A stretch of DNA of 11,421 nt from Pseudomonadota bacterium (lineage in GTDB: Bacteria; Desulfobacterota; BSN033; WVXP01; G020346125), in assembly GCA_030608745.1 (NCBI GenBank), contig JAUWDQ010000066.1:1-11421 (forward strand), given 5' to 3'. The notes below the pieces were generated by a model. It saw nothing but the letters and a program-made list of their open reading frames with translations. It was not told where the DNA came from and did no database searches. Position numbers and translations under genes: made by a program. Below, piece after piece: positions 1 through 6,304 of this stretch. Positions within the stretch are counted from its first letter, which is position 1. Every line of letters begins with the position of its first letter.

Positions 1-30
1 CGGGCTGGGAATGTAGGCAAGTACTGTCAT
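1..30 (-). CDS. lgt: Partial Lgt (prolipoprotein diacylglyceryl transferase) N-terminus, foreign fragment
   Basis: Only ten codons are present, reading MTVLAYIPSP on the minus strand from an ATG at 30-28. This matches the way actinobacterial Lgt proteins begin (xLAYIPSPxxGVWHLGP). Lgt is a membrane enzyme that attaches diacylglycerol to the lipobox cysteine of prolipoproteins. The ATG overlaps the stop codon of the preceding trpA-like frame as ATGA, and the trpA-lgt order is the standard arrangement in Actinobacteria such as Mycobacterium. The identification rests on ten residues plus the neighbour, so it depends on the trpA call. It does not fit the Gram-negative content of the rest of the window. 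Confidence 0.6.
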   Translation of the reverse strand, partial: MTVLAYIPSP

Positions 31-121
31 GCTGTAATCCCCTGTCGCACACCGTCAGCCAGTTCACTCGTGAGTGTGGCGAGCTTGGCGACGCCGCCGT
101 CGCCCAGCGCCGAGACCAATG
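27..121 (-). CDS. trpA: C-terminal fragment of tryptophan synthase alpha chain (TrpA), foreign fragment
   Basis: The minus strand reads LVSALGDGG, then VAKLATLTSELADGVRQ, then GITA and a TGA at 29-27. This resembles the end of actinobacterial TrpA, where a GSALVxAL stretch leads into a helix ending in ELAxGVR. TrpA cleaves indole-3-glycerol phosphate to indole for TrpB. Only about 30 codons exist; at about 119-125 the homology stops and TRAP permease coding begins on the opposite strand. The stretch is GC-rich, with G or C at most third positions, unlike the genes that follow. It overlaps lgt by four bases, as in actinobacterial trp operons. I read it as a chimeric join made during amplification or assembly, not a natural gene order. 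Confidence 0.68.
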
Positions 122-122
122 A

Positions 123-1025
123 CCGGTCCGGGGAGGGCTGGCGCACATCAATGTGGTTATCAGTATGATTTTCGCCGGGATCACAGGGGCCGCCGTTGCC
201 GATACCAGTGCCATTGGATCGATCCTCATCCCGGCCATGGAAAGGGAGGGGTACGATGTCGACTTCTCCTCCGCGGTCACGGCCACCTCCTCCACGATCG
301 GCCCCGTCATCCCGCCCTCCATACCCTTTATCATCTACGGTGTCTTGGGGGAGATCTCCATCAAATCTCTCTTTCTCGCCGGCCTTATTCCAGGCGTATT
401 GCTCGGGCTCTTCCAGATGGGGGTGGTCGCTTACTATGCCCGAAAGAGGAATTACCCCAAGGGGTCTCTGCCATCCGTCAGAGAGGCGTTGAGGGCGATT
501 TTCGATGCGGGGCTCGTTCTGATGATGCCCATCATTATCCTTGGGGGAATCTTGTCGGGGGTTTTTACGCCTACCGAAAGCGCCTGTATCGCCGTGTTTT
601 ACGCCTTCGCCATCAGCTTCGTTGTGTACCGGGACATCGGGCTGAGAGATTTGCCGAGAATTATCATCAATACCGGGGTAACCAGTGGCCTGGTTATGCT
701 CGTGATCGGGACGGCGAACATCTTCTCGTGGCTCCTTGCCAGTGAAGAGATTCCCCAACATATATGCACGGCGATCCTCACCGTAACCCACAATCGCATC
801 CTCATTCTCCTGTTCGTGAATATCATCCTGCTCATTGTGGGAACATTTATGGAGACCACGGCTTCCCTGATCATTCTCACACCGGTCTTGCTTCCACTGA
901 TGATCCAGATAGGGGTAGACCCCCCTCCATTTTGGCGTCATTCTCGTGCTCAACTTGGTTATCGGCCTCACCACTCCTCCCGTTGGGGTATGCCTGTTCA
1001 TCGCTTGTGCAATCGGGAAGATTAG
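123..1025 (+). CDS. dctM: TRAP transporter large permease (DctM family), 5' truncated and frameshifted
   Basis: DctM is the large membrane subunit of tripartite ATP-independent periplasmic transporters, which import organic acids using a sodium or proton gradient. The frame is homologous from about position 123 (VRGGLAHINVV), through the family hallmark around 159-350 (FAGITGAAVADTSAIGSILIPAM, then STIGPVIPPSIPFIIYG), and on through several hydrophobic segments to NIILLIVGTFMETTASLIILTPVLLPL. The first ~100 residues of a normal ~430-residue DctM are missing; a TGA lies in frame at 120-122, at the chimeric junction. The first in-frame start codon is a GTG at 153, but it is internal to the family and not a real start. 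The reading frame is lost at a run of six C (920-925), so the last ~34 codons to the stop at 1025 are out of frame. The substrate cannot be told from the permease. Confidence 0.85.
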   Translation, partial: PVRGGLAHINVVISMIFAGITGAAVADTSAIGSILIPAMEREGYDVDFSSAVTATSSTIGPVIPPSIPFIIYGVLGEISIKSLFLAGLIPGVLLGLFQMGVVAYYARKRNYPKGSLPSVREALRAIFDAGLVLMMPIIILGGILSGVFTPTESACIAVFYAFAISFVVYRDIGLRDLPRIIINTGVTSGLVMLVIGTANIFSWLLASEEIPQHICTAILTVTHNRILILLFVNIILLIVGTFMETTASLIILTPVLLPLMIQIGVDPPPFWRHSRAQLGYRPHHSSRWGMPVHRLCNRED

Positions 1026-1158
1026 GCTCGAACGGATTTCCCGGGCCATCCTTCCCTTCATCTTGGCGTCCATTACGGTCCTCATTATCGCAACCTACTG
1101 GGAATCCCTTATCATATTTATTCCGAAATATTTCGGCTATGTGCCATTGGTCCATTAA
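946..1158 (+). CDS. dctM: C-terminal part of the TRAP large permease (frame restored)
   Basis: This frame holds the rest of DctM. If one C is removed from the run at 920-925, the protein reads on as GVDPLHFGVILVLNLVIGLT, then TPPVGVCLFIACAIGKI and the final hydrophobic segment SRAILPFILASITVLIIATY, ending at TAA 1156-1158. The DPxHFGVIxxLNLxIGxxTPPVG motif is strongly conserved in TRAP large permeases, so the join is unambiguous at the protein level. The ATG at 946 is an internal methionine-type codon and not an independent start. It is either a sequencing error in a homopolymer or a genuine inactivating +1 mutation. The downstream gene starts 26 bases later and may share its transcript. Confidence 0.8.
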   Translation: MLNLVIGLTTPPVGVCLFIACAIGKIRLERISRAILPFILASITVLIIATYWESLIIFIPKYFGYVPLVH

Positions 1159-1184
1159 ACCTACACACAAAGGGGAAGCTTAAA

Positions 1185-1973
1185 ATGATACGCGTCGAAT
1201 CGGAGGAGATCAAGGCCACTGCGAGAGAAGAGGGAGTGGATTTGGTCGGAGTTGCTTCAGCGTATTGTGTGGAGACCACCGCCAATCGCCGTGGTCCCCA
1301 GAGTATACTCCCGGAAGCCCGCTCCGCGGTTGTCTTTGCCAAACGAATGCTCACGGGATCCATAGAAAGTCCTAGTAACCAGGTCGTGACTTCCCAAAAT
1401 TTGGCCCTTTATCAAGAGTTGGATCGGATCAGCTATGTAATAGGTTGTTTCTTGGAGGAAAGGGGCTATCAGGCCGCAACGGTCCCCTCATACAATCCGG
1501 TGGAGATGACTTTAGAAACCAAGGGGTTCGTCGGCGCGGTCTCACTTCGCCATGTTGCCCAGGCTGCGGGACTTGGAGTATTGGGCAAAAATAACCTCCT
1601 CATAACACCCCAGTTGGGCCCACGGTTGAGGCTGGGAGCCGTTGTGACCACGGCCCCCCTTGATCCCGACAGGCCGTTGAGCGAAGATCTCTGCGGGGAT
1701 TGTAAAGCATGTGTAGCTGCCTGTCCCGCTGATTCCCTATCCGACCCTGGAAGGACTCATATGGGGCGCTGTGTCCGTCAGATCTTCCCCTACGGGTTGA
1801 ACCGACTAATCACGTATCTCACCGAGAGTCTCGATCGGCCAAGGGAGGAGATTAAGCAATCTTTTCTGAATCCCAACTTCTGGAATCTCTATCAATCACT
1901 CCAGGTTGGATTGCATTATGGTTGCCATGCCTGTATTAACGCCTGTCCCGCAGGCTCCTCAAAACCAGAATAG
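1185..1973 (+). CDS. QueG-like (COG1600) protein with two [4Fe-4S] clusters
   Basis: A 262-residue iron-sulfur protein of the epoxyqueuosine reductase-like family. The N-terminal part (IKATAREEGVDLVGVASA) and the middle (AGLGVLGKNNLLITPQLGPRLRLGAVVTTAPL, about 128-159) follow the COG1600 pattern. Eight cysteines could bind two clusters: C170, C173, C176 and C180 followed by proline; C196 (in GRCVRQI); C247, C250 and C254 followed by proline. True QueG is about 350-380 residues, uses cobalamin, and reduces epoxyqueuosine to queuosine in tRNA. This protein is clearly shorter and lacks the C-terminal extension, so queuosine synthesis is not assured; many such short relatives have unknown electron-transfer roles. 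The ATG at 1185 has a clear AAGGGGAAG ribosome binding site. It lies 26 bases after the TRAP permease and is convergent with the Mod operon. Confidence 0.75.
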   Translation: MIRVESEEIKATAREEGVDLVGVASAYCVETTANRRGPQSILPEARSAVVFAKRMLTGSIESPSNQVVTSQNLALYQELDRISYVIGCFLEERGYQAATVPSYNPVEMTLETKGFVGAVSLRHVAQAAGLGVLGKNNLLITPQLGPRLRLGAVVTTAPLDPDRPLSEDLCGDCKACVAACPADSLSDPGRTHMGRCVRQIFPYGLNRLITYLTESLDRPREEIKQSFLNPNFWNLYQSLQVGLHYGCHACINACPAGSSKPE

Positions 1974-2105
1974 GAAGGAGATACCGCACTATTCCAACAG
2001 CTCCGTCTATCCGATTGAGAGGACCTCGGGCCCAATCACTTTTGAAGCTTCACCAACTGGCAGCACGTTGAGATTCTCGCCCTTGGCCCGCAAAATCTAT
2101 CCGCG
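1974..2105. other. Convergent intergenic gap between the iron-sulfur protein and the Mod ATPase
   Basis: The gap separates two genes that point at each other, so terminators would be expected here. I see no convincing hairpin with a T run on either strand. A short minus-strand open frame (about 2007-2098, LRAKGENLNVLPVGEASKVIG and onward) looks protein-like but has no recognised family and no clear start. Confidence 0.4.
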
Positions 2106-3206
2106 CTAACCCCCTTTTCCTGGGATGATCCACAACGACTCCCTCCGTAAAGCCGCTTTCACCCTTTGGTTTTCAATTAACTTCAGATTTCTCATAACAT
2201 AATTAGGGATGTCCACCTCGAATGTCACCCCTTGTCCCACCTCGGTTAAAAGGAGCGTATGATGGGTCTCTCTCTCGATGATCTTTTGGATTTCTCCCTC
2301 AAAGATATTTCCTCTCAGGGACTCCTTAATTGGCTTTCCCTCCCGGATCACCATCACCTCTTCGGGTCGAATAAGGAAGTCCACCTCATCCCCCGCACCC
2401 AGACGGGCCTTCAGCTCAAAACTGAACGTCAACCCTTCACCTTTGATAGTGACCCTTCCGACGCCCTTCCGGAGGTCCATATCCTGGACGATCCCCCGAA
2501 AGATATTCTTGATTCCCAAGAATCGAGCCACTCCCAAAGAGCGAGGGCGTTTATAGATCTCCTCTTTTCTCCCCGATTGTACGATCCTTCCATTGATGAA
2601 AACCCCTATTCTCTCCCCAAGGATGAATGCCTCCTCCAGATCATGGGTTACGTGAATGAATGTCACTCCAAATTCCCGCTGTACCTCTTTCAGCATCACC
2701 CAAAAATCACGACGGGTTGCTCGATCCAGAGCCGCCAATGGCTCATCCATAAGCAACAGCCGGGGGCGAATGATCAGGGCCCTAGCTAAAGCAACCCTCT
2801 GCTTTTCCCCTCCACTGAGCTGCTGAGGAGGGCGGTCCAAGAGATGAGCAATACCCAACCTGTTCGCATACTTCCCCACTTCATCCTCGATCTGAGATTT
2901 AGTCACCTTCTTCATTTTCAAACCGAATGCGATATTCTCCCTGACGTTCATGTTGGGGAAAAGGGCATAGTCCTGGGGAACATAGCTGATCCTTCGCTCT
3001 TCCGGGGGCAGATGGGTGACGTCTTGGGAATCGATGCAAATCTGGCCTCGCACAACCCGGTGAATTCCTGCCAGGGTCTCGAGCAGAATGGTCTTCCCTA
3101 CACCCGTTGGCCCCAAGAGGATGAAGTACTTCCCTTCATCGACCTTGAGGTCAATCCCACCAAGCTCAAATTCCCCCACTTTGGCGTGAACGCCTCGGAT
3201 TTCCAT
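2106..3206 (-). CDS. modC: Molybdate/tungstate-type ABC transporter ATP-binding protein
   Basis: This 366-residue ATPase powers oxyanion import from the cytoplasmic face. The nucleotide-binding domain has every standard motif: Walker A GPTGVGKT (32-39), Q-loop VPQDYALFP (Q78), signature LSGGEKQ (130-136), Walker B LLLMDEP (150-156), D-loop and H-loop H188. From about residue 225 to the end lies a beta-rich regulatory region of the TOBE/Mop kind found in ModC, WtpC and sulfate-type ATPases; it includes DEVDFLIRPEEVMV and EGEIQKIIERETHHTLLLTEVGQGVTFEVDIP. That region often binds oxyanion and inhibits transport. The gene starts 21 bases after the permease stop and is the last gene of the operon. 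The family and gene order support molybdate or tungstate; the sequence does not say which. Confidence 0.88.
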   Translation of the reverse strand: MEIRGVHAKVGEFELGGIDLKVDEGKYFILLGPTGVGKTILLETLAGIHRVVRGQICIDSQDVTHLPPEERRISYVPQDYALFPNMNVRENIAFGLKMKKVTKSQIEDEVGKYANRLGIAHLLDRPPQQLSGGEKQRVALARALIIRPRLLLMDEPLAALDRATRRDFWVMLKEVQREFGVTFIHVTHDLEEAFILGERIGVFINGRIVQSGRKEEIYKRPRSLGVARFLGIKNIFRGIVQDMDLRKGVGRVTIKGEGLTFSFELKARLGAGDEVDFLIRPEEVMVIREGKPIKESLRGNIFEGEIQKIIERETHHTLLLTEVGQGVTFEVDIPNYVMRNLKLIENQRVKAALRRESLWIIPGKGG

Positions 3207-3227
3207 GAAAGCGTTCCCCGATTCAAC

Positions 3228-4040
3228 CTAAAGCGAATACCCTCTTCCGGTCATCCTCCTCAAAGCGATGAGGGAGACCGCGGATAGGCTGATCAAGATA
3301 AAGGTAACCGCCACCGCCCTGTCCACTTCCGCCGAAGCGATGTTCAGGTAGATGGCGATGGGCAAGGTTTCAGTCTTCATCTGCATCGCTCCCGCAAGGG
3401 TCACTGTTGCCCCGTATTCCCCCACGGCCCTTGCCCAGGCGAGGATCCCTGCGGCGACGACCCCGTTCTTCGCCACGGGGAGGGTGACCTTGAAGAAGGC
3501 CTTCCATACGCCGCACCCCAAGGTCCTGGCCACAACCTCATATCGTGGGTCGATGCTGTCGAAGGTGGACTTCATCAGTCGGATGGCCAAGGCCGTGGCC
3601 ACGCCAAACTGGGCCAGGATAATCCCCGGAACCTCGAAGACGAACCGAAGGAAATGCGTTTCGATGAATGTTCCCAAGGCGGTGTTAAAAAAGATCAGCA
3701 GCGCCGAACCAAAGGCCACGGGGGATACCACGATGGGAATATCCAAGAGGGTATCCACTACATTCTTGCCCCAGAATTCCGTCTTTGATAGAGCATAACT
3801 GGCTGGGATGGCAAATACTATTGCCAGGCCCGCGGCAATGGTGGCCGTAAAAAGGCTCAGTCTGATGGCGAAAAAGATCTCCCGAGATACGAGAGTAGAG
3901 AGAAGGATCTCCCAATCCACATAGAGGGCCAAGCTCAGAATGGTGATCAGGAAAAAGCCCACTAGAGCGATCAGGCAGCCCAAGGTCGCCGCTCTGAAAA
4001 GCCTATTTCCCTTCATCCCCTTGAGTGCCTTCACCATCAT
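3228..4040 (-). CDS. modB: Molybdate/tungstate-type ABC transporter permease
   Basis: This is the inner membrane permease of about 270 residues with five to six hydrophobic segments: LIALVGFFLITILSLALYV, LFTATIAAGLAIVFAIPASY, IVVSPVAFGSALLIFFNTAL, IILAQFGVATALAIRL, and a final segment ending near the C-terminus. The coupling (EAA) loop that contacts the ATPase reads YEVVARTLGCGVWKAFFKVTLP, followed by ARAVGEYGATVTLAGAMQMKTETLPIAIY, typical of ModB, WtpB and TupB. The start is uncertain: an in-frame TTG at 4049 overlaps the binding-protein gene but has no ribosome binding site. ATG codons at 4040 and 4037 and a GTG at 4034 follow a GGTAGGA at 4047-4041. The spacing favours 4037 or 4034; I give the first ATG. 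The gene is probably translationally coupled to the binding protein, whose stop is at 4043. Confidence 0.88.
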   Translation of the reverse strand: MMVKALKGMKGNRLFRAATLGCLIALVGFFLITILSLALYVDWEILLSTLVSREIFFAIRLSLFTATIAAGLAIVFAIPASYALSKTEFWGKNVVDTLLDIPIVVSPVAFGSALLIFFNTALGTFIETHFLRFVFEVPGIILAQFGVATALAIRLMKSTFDSIDPRYEVVARTLGCGVWKAFFKVTLPVAKNGVVAAGILAWARAVGEYGATVTLAGAMQMKTETLPIAIYLNIASAEVDRAVAVTFILISLSAVSLIALRRMTGRGYSL

Positions 4041-4042
4041 TC

Positions 4043-4864
4043 CTACCAATCAGGGGGAATCTCGTACCGGCCCCCGATTTGAGCCTTTGGTGCAAACCTC
4101 CTCGCTTCGGCTCTCGTGACGATGTATCCCCATTTCCGGAAAATACCCCTTCCCACATCTGACCCCAAAAAATCAATGTATCGCAGGGAATCCCGAGGGT
4201 TTTGGGAAAAGGTCGAGATGGCGATAGGAATAGAGGCAATCCGGGGAATCTCATCCGGTTTCAGGGGAATCGTCAGGATCCTTTTGGGGTTCCACTGTTC
4301 AAAAACCCTCCAGCCGATCACGGCGTCCACGTTGTTAAAGGCGACGATATTAGCGGTTCTCGAGCAGCTCTCCACATACGTCTTGATGTTGGGTTTTATC
4401 CTTTCCTTGAAGCCGTTTTTTTCCAGGATCTCCACCGCATAGAGACCTACACAGACCGAATGGGGATTGGCTATGGCCACCCTAACTCCCTTCCTAACCA
4501 AGTCACCAAGTCCTCTAATGGATTTAGGATTTGACCGTGGCACGTTGATGGCGGGAATGAGGTAGGCGATTTCCCGAACCGAATCGGGGTTTACCGCCTT
4601 CTTCTCGATGGCCTTGGCCATGTAGTCATGGGACCCCGGGAAATAGAGATCTCCCCTTCTGGATAGGATCATACGGGAAAGCATAGAGCCCGAACCGCCG
4701 AAATGAAGCTCCACATGAATTCCCGTTGCCTTCTCAAAAACCTGGGCCGCCTCCTTCGTAGCTGGTAAGCTGGCCGAACCAACAAAGGCAATCAAGGTTT
4801 TGCCATAAACTGCGGGCGAACTCAAGAACAGAAAGAAAAAGGAAAAAAAGATGGATACTCTCAA
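4043..4864 (-). CDS. modA: Molybdate/tungstate-type periplasmic binding protein
   Basis: This 273-residue solute-binding protein captures the oxyanion in the periplasm and delivers it to the permease. A signal peptide with a long Phe/Leu core ends near VYG-K (about residue 21). Features of the ModA/WtpA fold follow: the first ligand loop VGSAS (about 28-32), AAQVFEKATGIHVELHFGGSGSM (serines near 58-60 expected at the anion), GDLYFPGSHDYM (71-82), and NVDAVIGWRVFEQWNP in the second lobe. There is no lipobox cysteine. The start is a TTG at 4864 whose last two bases form the regulator's stop (TTGA), so translation is coupled; GGGGAAG lies suitably upstream. Whether it binds molybdate, tungstate or another oxyanion cannot be settled by reading. 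Confidence 0.85.
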   Translation of the reverse strand: MRVSIFFSFFFLFLSSPAVYGKTLIAFVGSASLPATKEAAQVFEKATGIHVELHFGGSGSMLSRMILSRRGDLYFPGSHDYMAKAIEKKAVNPDSVREIAYLIPAINVPRSNPKSIRGLGDLVRKGVRVAIANPHSVCVGLYAVEILEKNGFKERIKPNIKTYVESCSRTANIVAFNNVDAVIGWRVFEQWNPKRILTIPLKPDEIPRIASIPIAISTFSQNPRDSLRYIDFLGSDVGRGIFRKWGYIVTRAEARRFAPKAQIGGRYEIPPDW

Positions 4865-5226
4865 TGAATCTTCCCCTGTTCCTTAACCACTTCCTCGAAG
4901 CGATGATCGATGAGTTCTGAAAGGCCCCCTGCTACTCGGTCATATTTGGCGATAAGTTCTTTCGCCACGTCTGTAAGGGAAGCAGTCCCTCCATCTCGTC
5001 CTCCCCTTCTCCGCACGATCAGTTTCTTTCCCAGGCATTCTTCCATGGCCTGAATGGAGGACCACGCCTTTCGGTAGGAGATCCCCATCTCTCTGGATGC
5101 TGCTGAGATCGATCCAAAACGGTCGATATACACCAGCAAATCCCTGCGACCTTGACCAATAAGAGGACTGCCCCGAATGGCAAACCAGATTTTCGATCTC
5201 ACTCCAATCATCTTCTCTCTTACCAT
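4861..5226 (-). CDS. modE: ModE-like single-domain DNA-binding regulator
   Basis: A 121-residue winged-helix protein of the LysR-like type found at the N-terminus of ModE. Residues 14-110 align with the family: FAIRGSPLIGQGRRDLLVYIDRFGSISAASREMGISYRKAWSSIQAMEECLGKKLI, then RRGGRDGGTASLTDVAKELI. E. coli ModE is 262 residues with a C-terminal molybdate-binding (Mop/TOBE) half; here that half is absent, so the protein shows no ligand-sensing domain of its own. It is the first gene of the uptake operon and overlaps the next gene by TTGA. The predicted role is repression of the operon when molybdate or tungstate is plentiful. Two starts are possible, ATG 5226 and ATG 5211 (AGAGAGAAG just before it); the promoter so close upstream makes the second plausible. 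Confidence 0.85.
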   Translation of the reverse strand: MVREKMIGVRSKIWFAIRGSPLIGQGRRDLLVYIDRFGSISAASREMGISYRKAWSSIQAMEECLGKKLIVRRRGGRDGGTASLTDVAKELIAKYDRVAGGLSELIDHRFEEVVKEQGKIH

Positions 5227-5232
5227 CCTATT

Positions 5233-5255
5233 CGATATGCCATATTTGCATAACG
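5233..5255 (-). promoter_or_regulatory. Candidate ModE-type operator (imperfect palindrome)
   Basis: CGATATGC, seven bases, then GCATAACG: two 8-base arms complementary at seven of eight positions. The half-sites resemble the CGnTATat arms of ModE boxes. The site lies seven bases upstream of the ATG at 5226 and overlaps the spacer and -10 of the promoter candidate, where a bound repressor would block transcription. That ModE-like protein binds here is inference. Confidence 0.55.
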
Positions 5256-5263
5256 CTCGTCAA
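5234..5263 (-). promoter_or_regulatory. Candidate sigma-70 promoter of the Mod operon
   Basis: On the minus strand TTGACG (5263-5258, five of six to consensus) is followed after 18 bases by CATATC (5239-5234, a weak -10). Transcription would begin near 5228, leaving almost no leader before ATG 5226, which argues for translation from ATG 5211. Confidence 0.35.
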
Positions 5264-5344
5264 GTCCCCTGACCCTGAAAATTGGACACAATGGAAATGA
5301 ACTGGTCATGGCGGATTGAAAAACACAGAGGGGAATCAAGCCAG

Positions 5345-5378
5345 GAGGAAACTCCAGGAATTGATCTGGAGTTTCCTC
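5345..5378. repeat. Perfect 13-bp inverted repeat with 8-base loop
   Basis: GAGGAAACTCCAG (5345-5357) and CTGGAGTTTCCTC (5366-5378) are exact complements around the loop GAATTGAT. Neither strand has a T run after it, so it is not a normal intrinsic terminator. It could be an RNA hairpin, a DNA-binding site or a mobile-element scar. A looser hairpin (ATGTAA near 5389 with TTACAT near 5417) follows. Confidence 0.7.
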
Positions 5379-5429
5379 AGAAAAAGGCATGTAATTACTC
5401 TAACTTGCTAAAAGAGTTACATAAATTAG

Positions 5430-5600
5430 AATGAACAAATGCCAAAGCCCCAAATAAAAATAAATGCCAAATGTCAAAGCTCAAAGCTCAAAGCTCAAAT
5501 TAATACCAATAATACAATGCCAAGTTGAAATTTCATTTGACATTTGGATTTTGGCATTTGACATTCTTAGTTGACATTTAAATTTTGACATTTGGAATTG
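5430..5600. repeat. AT-rich degenerate repeat built on CAAATGTCAAA units
   Basis: The left part carries AAATGCCAAATGTCAAA (5462-5478) and tandem copies of AAAGCTC (about 5476-5496). The right part carries the complementary units TTTGACATTTGG (5536-5547), TTTGGCATTTGACA, TTGACATTT and TTTTGACATTTGG up to about 5595. The two halves therefore form an imperfect inverted repeat. I recall such intergenic repeats from other environmental genomes, but this was not searched. No gene reads through it. Confidence 0.6.
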
Positions 5601-5680
5601 CTATTTGGGTGGCTCAAAGGAATTTGGGCGATCGGGCGTTGGGAAGAGCCCAAAAGTCCGGAAACTCCTCAATTGATCCA

Positions 5681-5708
5681 TTGACAAAAGAGACACGGAT
5701 TGTACATT
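5681..5708 (+). promoter_or_regulatory. Possible sigma-70 promoter before the propeptide gene
   Basis: TTGACA (5681-5686) is followed after 16 bases by TACATT (5703-5708, four of six to the -10 consensus), 37 bases before the ATG at 5746. The -35 is exact; the -10 is weak. Confidence 0.35.
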
Positions 5709-5745
5709 ACCAATTATACTCATTTTCTCAAGGCAGAGATGATTT

Positions 5746-6144
5746 ATGCCCAGATTCCTCTTATTCTTCATCTTTAGCCTCTTGTTATTTCGATGCGCAA
5801 CAGCAGAGATGCCCGTTAGAGGAAAGGAAGGAGGAGATTCCCACCCACAAAAGGGCTCATTTCAGAAATTGGACGATGCCAGGCATCAAGGGGAAAGCAC
5901 GAAACCCCCATTTGCTCTCGGGGAGGTGCTCGTTAAATTTAAGGCCGGCGTGACAAGGAAGGCTATTGATGGGATTCGAGAGGCATACGGCCTATCGCTC
6001 ATTAAACGGCTCGAAAGTATAGGGGTGTATCGGTTCAAAATACCCTCCGGCTCCACCGTAGGGAATATGGTGGATGCGTTGAATAAGAATCCCCAGGTCG
6101 AATACGCAGAACCAAACTACACGATGAGTATCACCGGTAAATAG
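5746..6144 (+). CDS. Exported stand-alone subtilisin-type propeptide (fervidolysin N-terminal prodomain-like)
   Basis: The 132-residue protein has a signal peptide (MPRFLLFFIFSLLLF, likely cleavage after ATA at about residue 20). A polar linker follows, then a domain at about 56-126: FALGEVLVKFKAGVTRKAID, then AYGLSLIKRLESIGVYRFKIP, ending in VEYAEPNY. This is the pattern of the N-terminal prodomain of secreted subtilisin-like proteases (fervidolysin type), which acts as folding chaperone and inhibitor. In proteases the catalytic domain follows directly after AEPNY; here the gene stops seven codons later, and no Asp/His/Ser subtilase motifs occur in the next 600 bases. It may be a free protease inhibitor, as known for some stand-alone propeptides, or the remnant of a deleted protease. 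C17 could be read as a lipobox cysteine, but FRC is a poor match. The ribosome binding site is weak. Confidence 0.6.
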   Translation: MPRFLLFFIFSLLLFRCATAEMPVRGKEGGDSHPQKGSFQKLDDARHQGESTKPPFALGEVLVKFKAGVTRKAIDGIREAYGLSLIKRLESIGVYRFKIPSGSTVGNMVDALNKNPQVEYAEPNYTMSITGK

Positions 6145-6283
6145 GAAGGGAAAAAAGTATGCAAACTGACGTCAAAGATTGACAAAAATTGTTAAAATCC
6201 GCAAGACCCCTCAATGGCCCCTCATTCGTTCGGATTTGGAAATTTCCTCCTATTATTTCAGCCCTTTATGAACTTACATCGGG

Positions 6284-6298
6284 AAAAGTTGCACTTTT
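6284..6298. repeat. Short palindrome upstream of the sigma-54 promoter
   Basis: AAAAGT, TGC, ACTTTT form a 6-bp perfect inverted repeat six bases before the sigma-54 promoter. It could be a site for a regulator or may be chance. Confidence 0.35.
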
Positions 6299-6304
6299 GC
6301 ATAT

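Noticed and set aside
27..1085. Long minus-strand open frame antisense to the TRAP permease
   Set aside because: Only its last ~30 codons (27-121) look like a protein (TrpA end). The rest is a compositional shadow of dctM, rich in Asp, Gly, Arg and His.
2007..2098. Minus-strand short frame after the Mod ATPase containing GENLNVLPVGEASKVIGPEV
   Set aside because: It looks protein-like but has only a TTG as a possible start, no ribosome binding site, and no family I can name.
5291..5434. Plus-strand 47-codon ORF (MEMNWSWRIEKHRGESSQEE and onward) running through the 13-bp hairpin
   Set aside because: No ribosome binding site, no recognised family, and the hairpin explains its sequence better. 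Kept only as a possibility.
5430..5600. Possible CRISPR array in the repeated AT-rich region
   Set aside because: Units are short, degenerate and in both orientations, with no uniform spacers.
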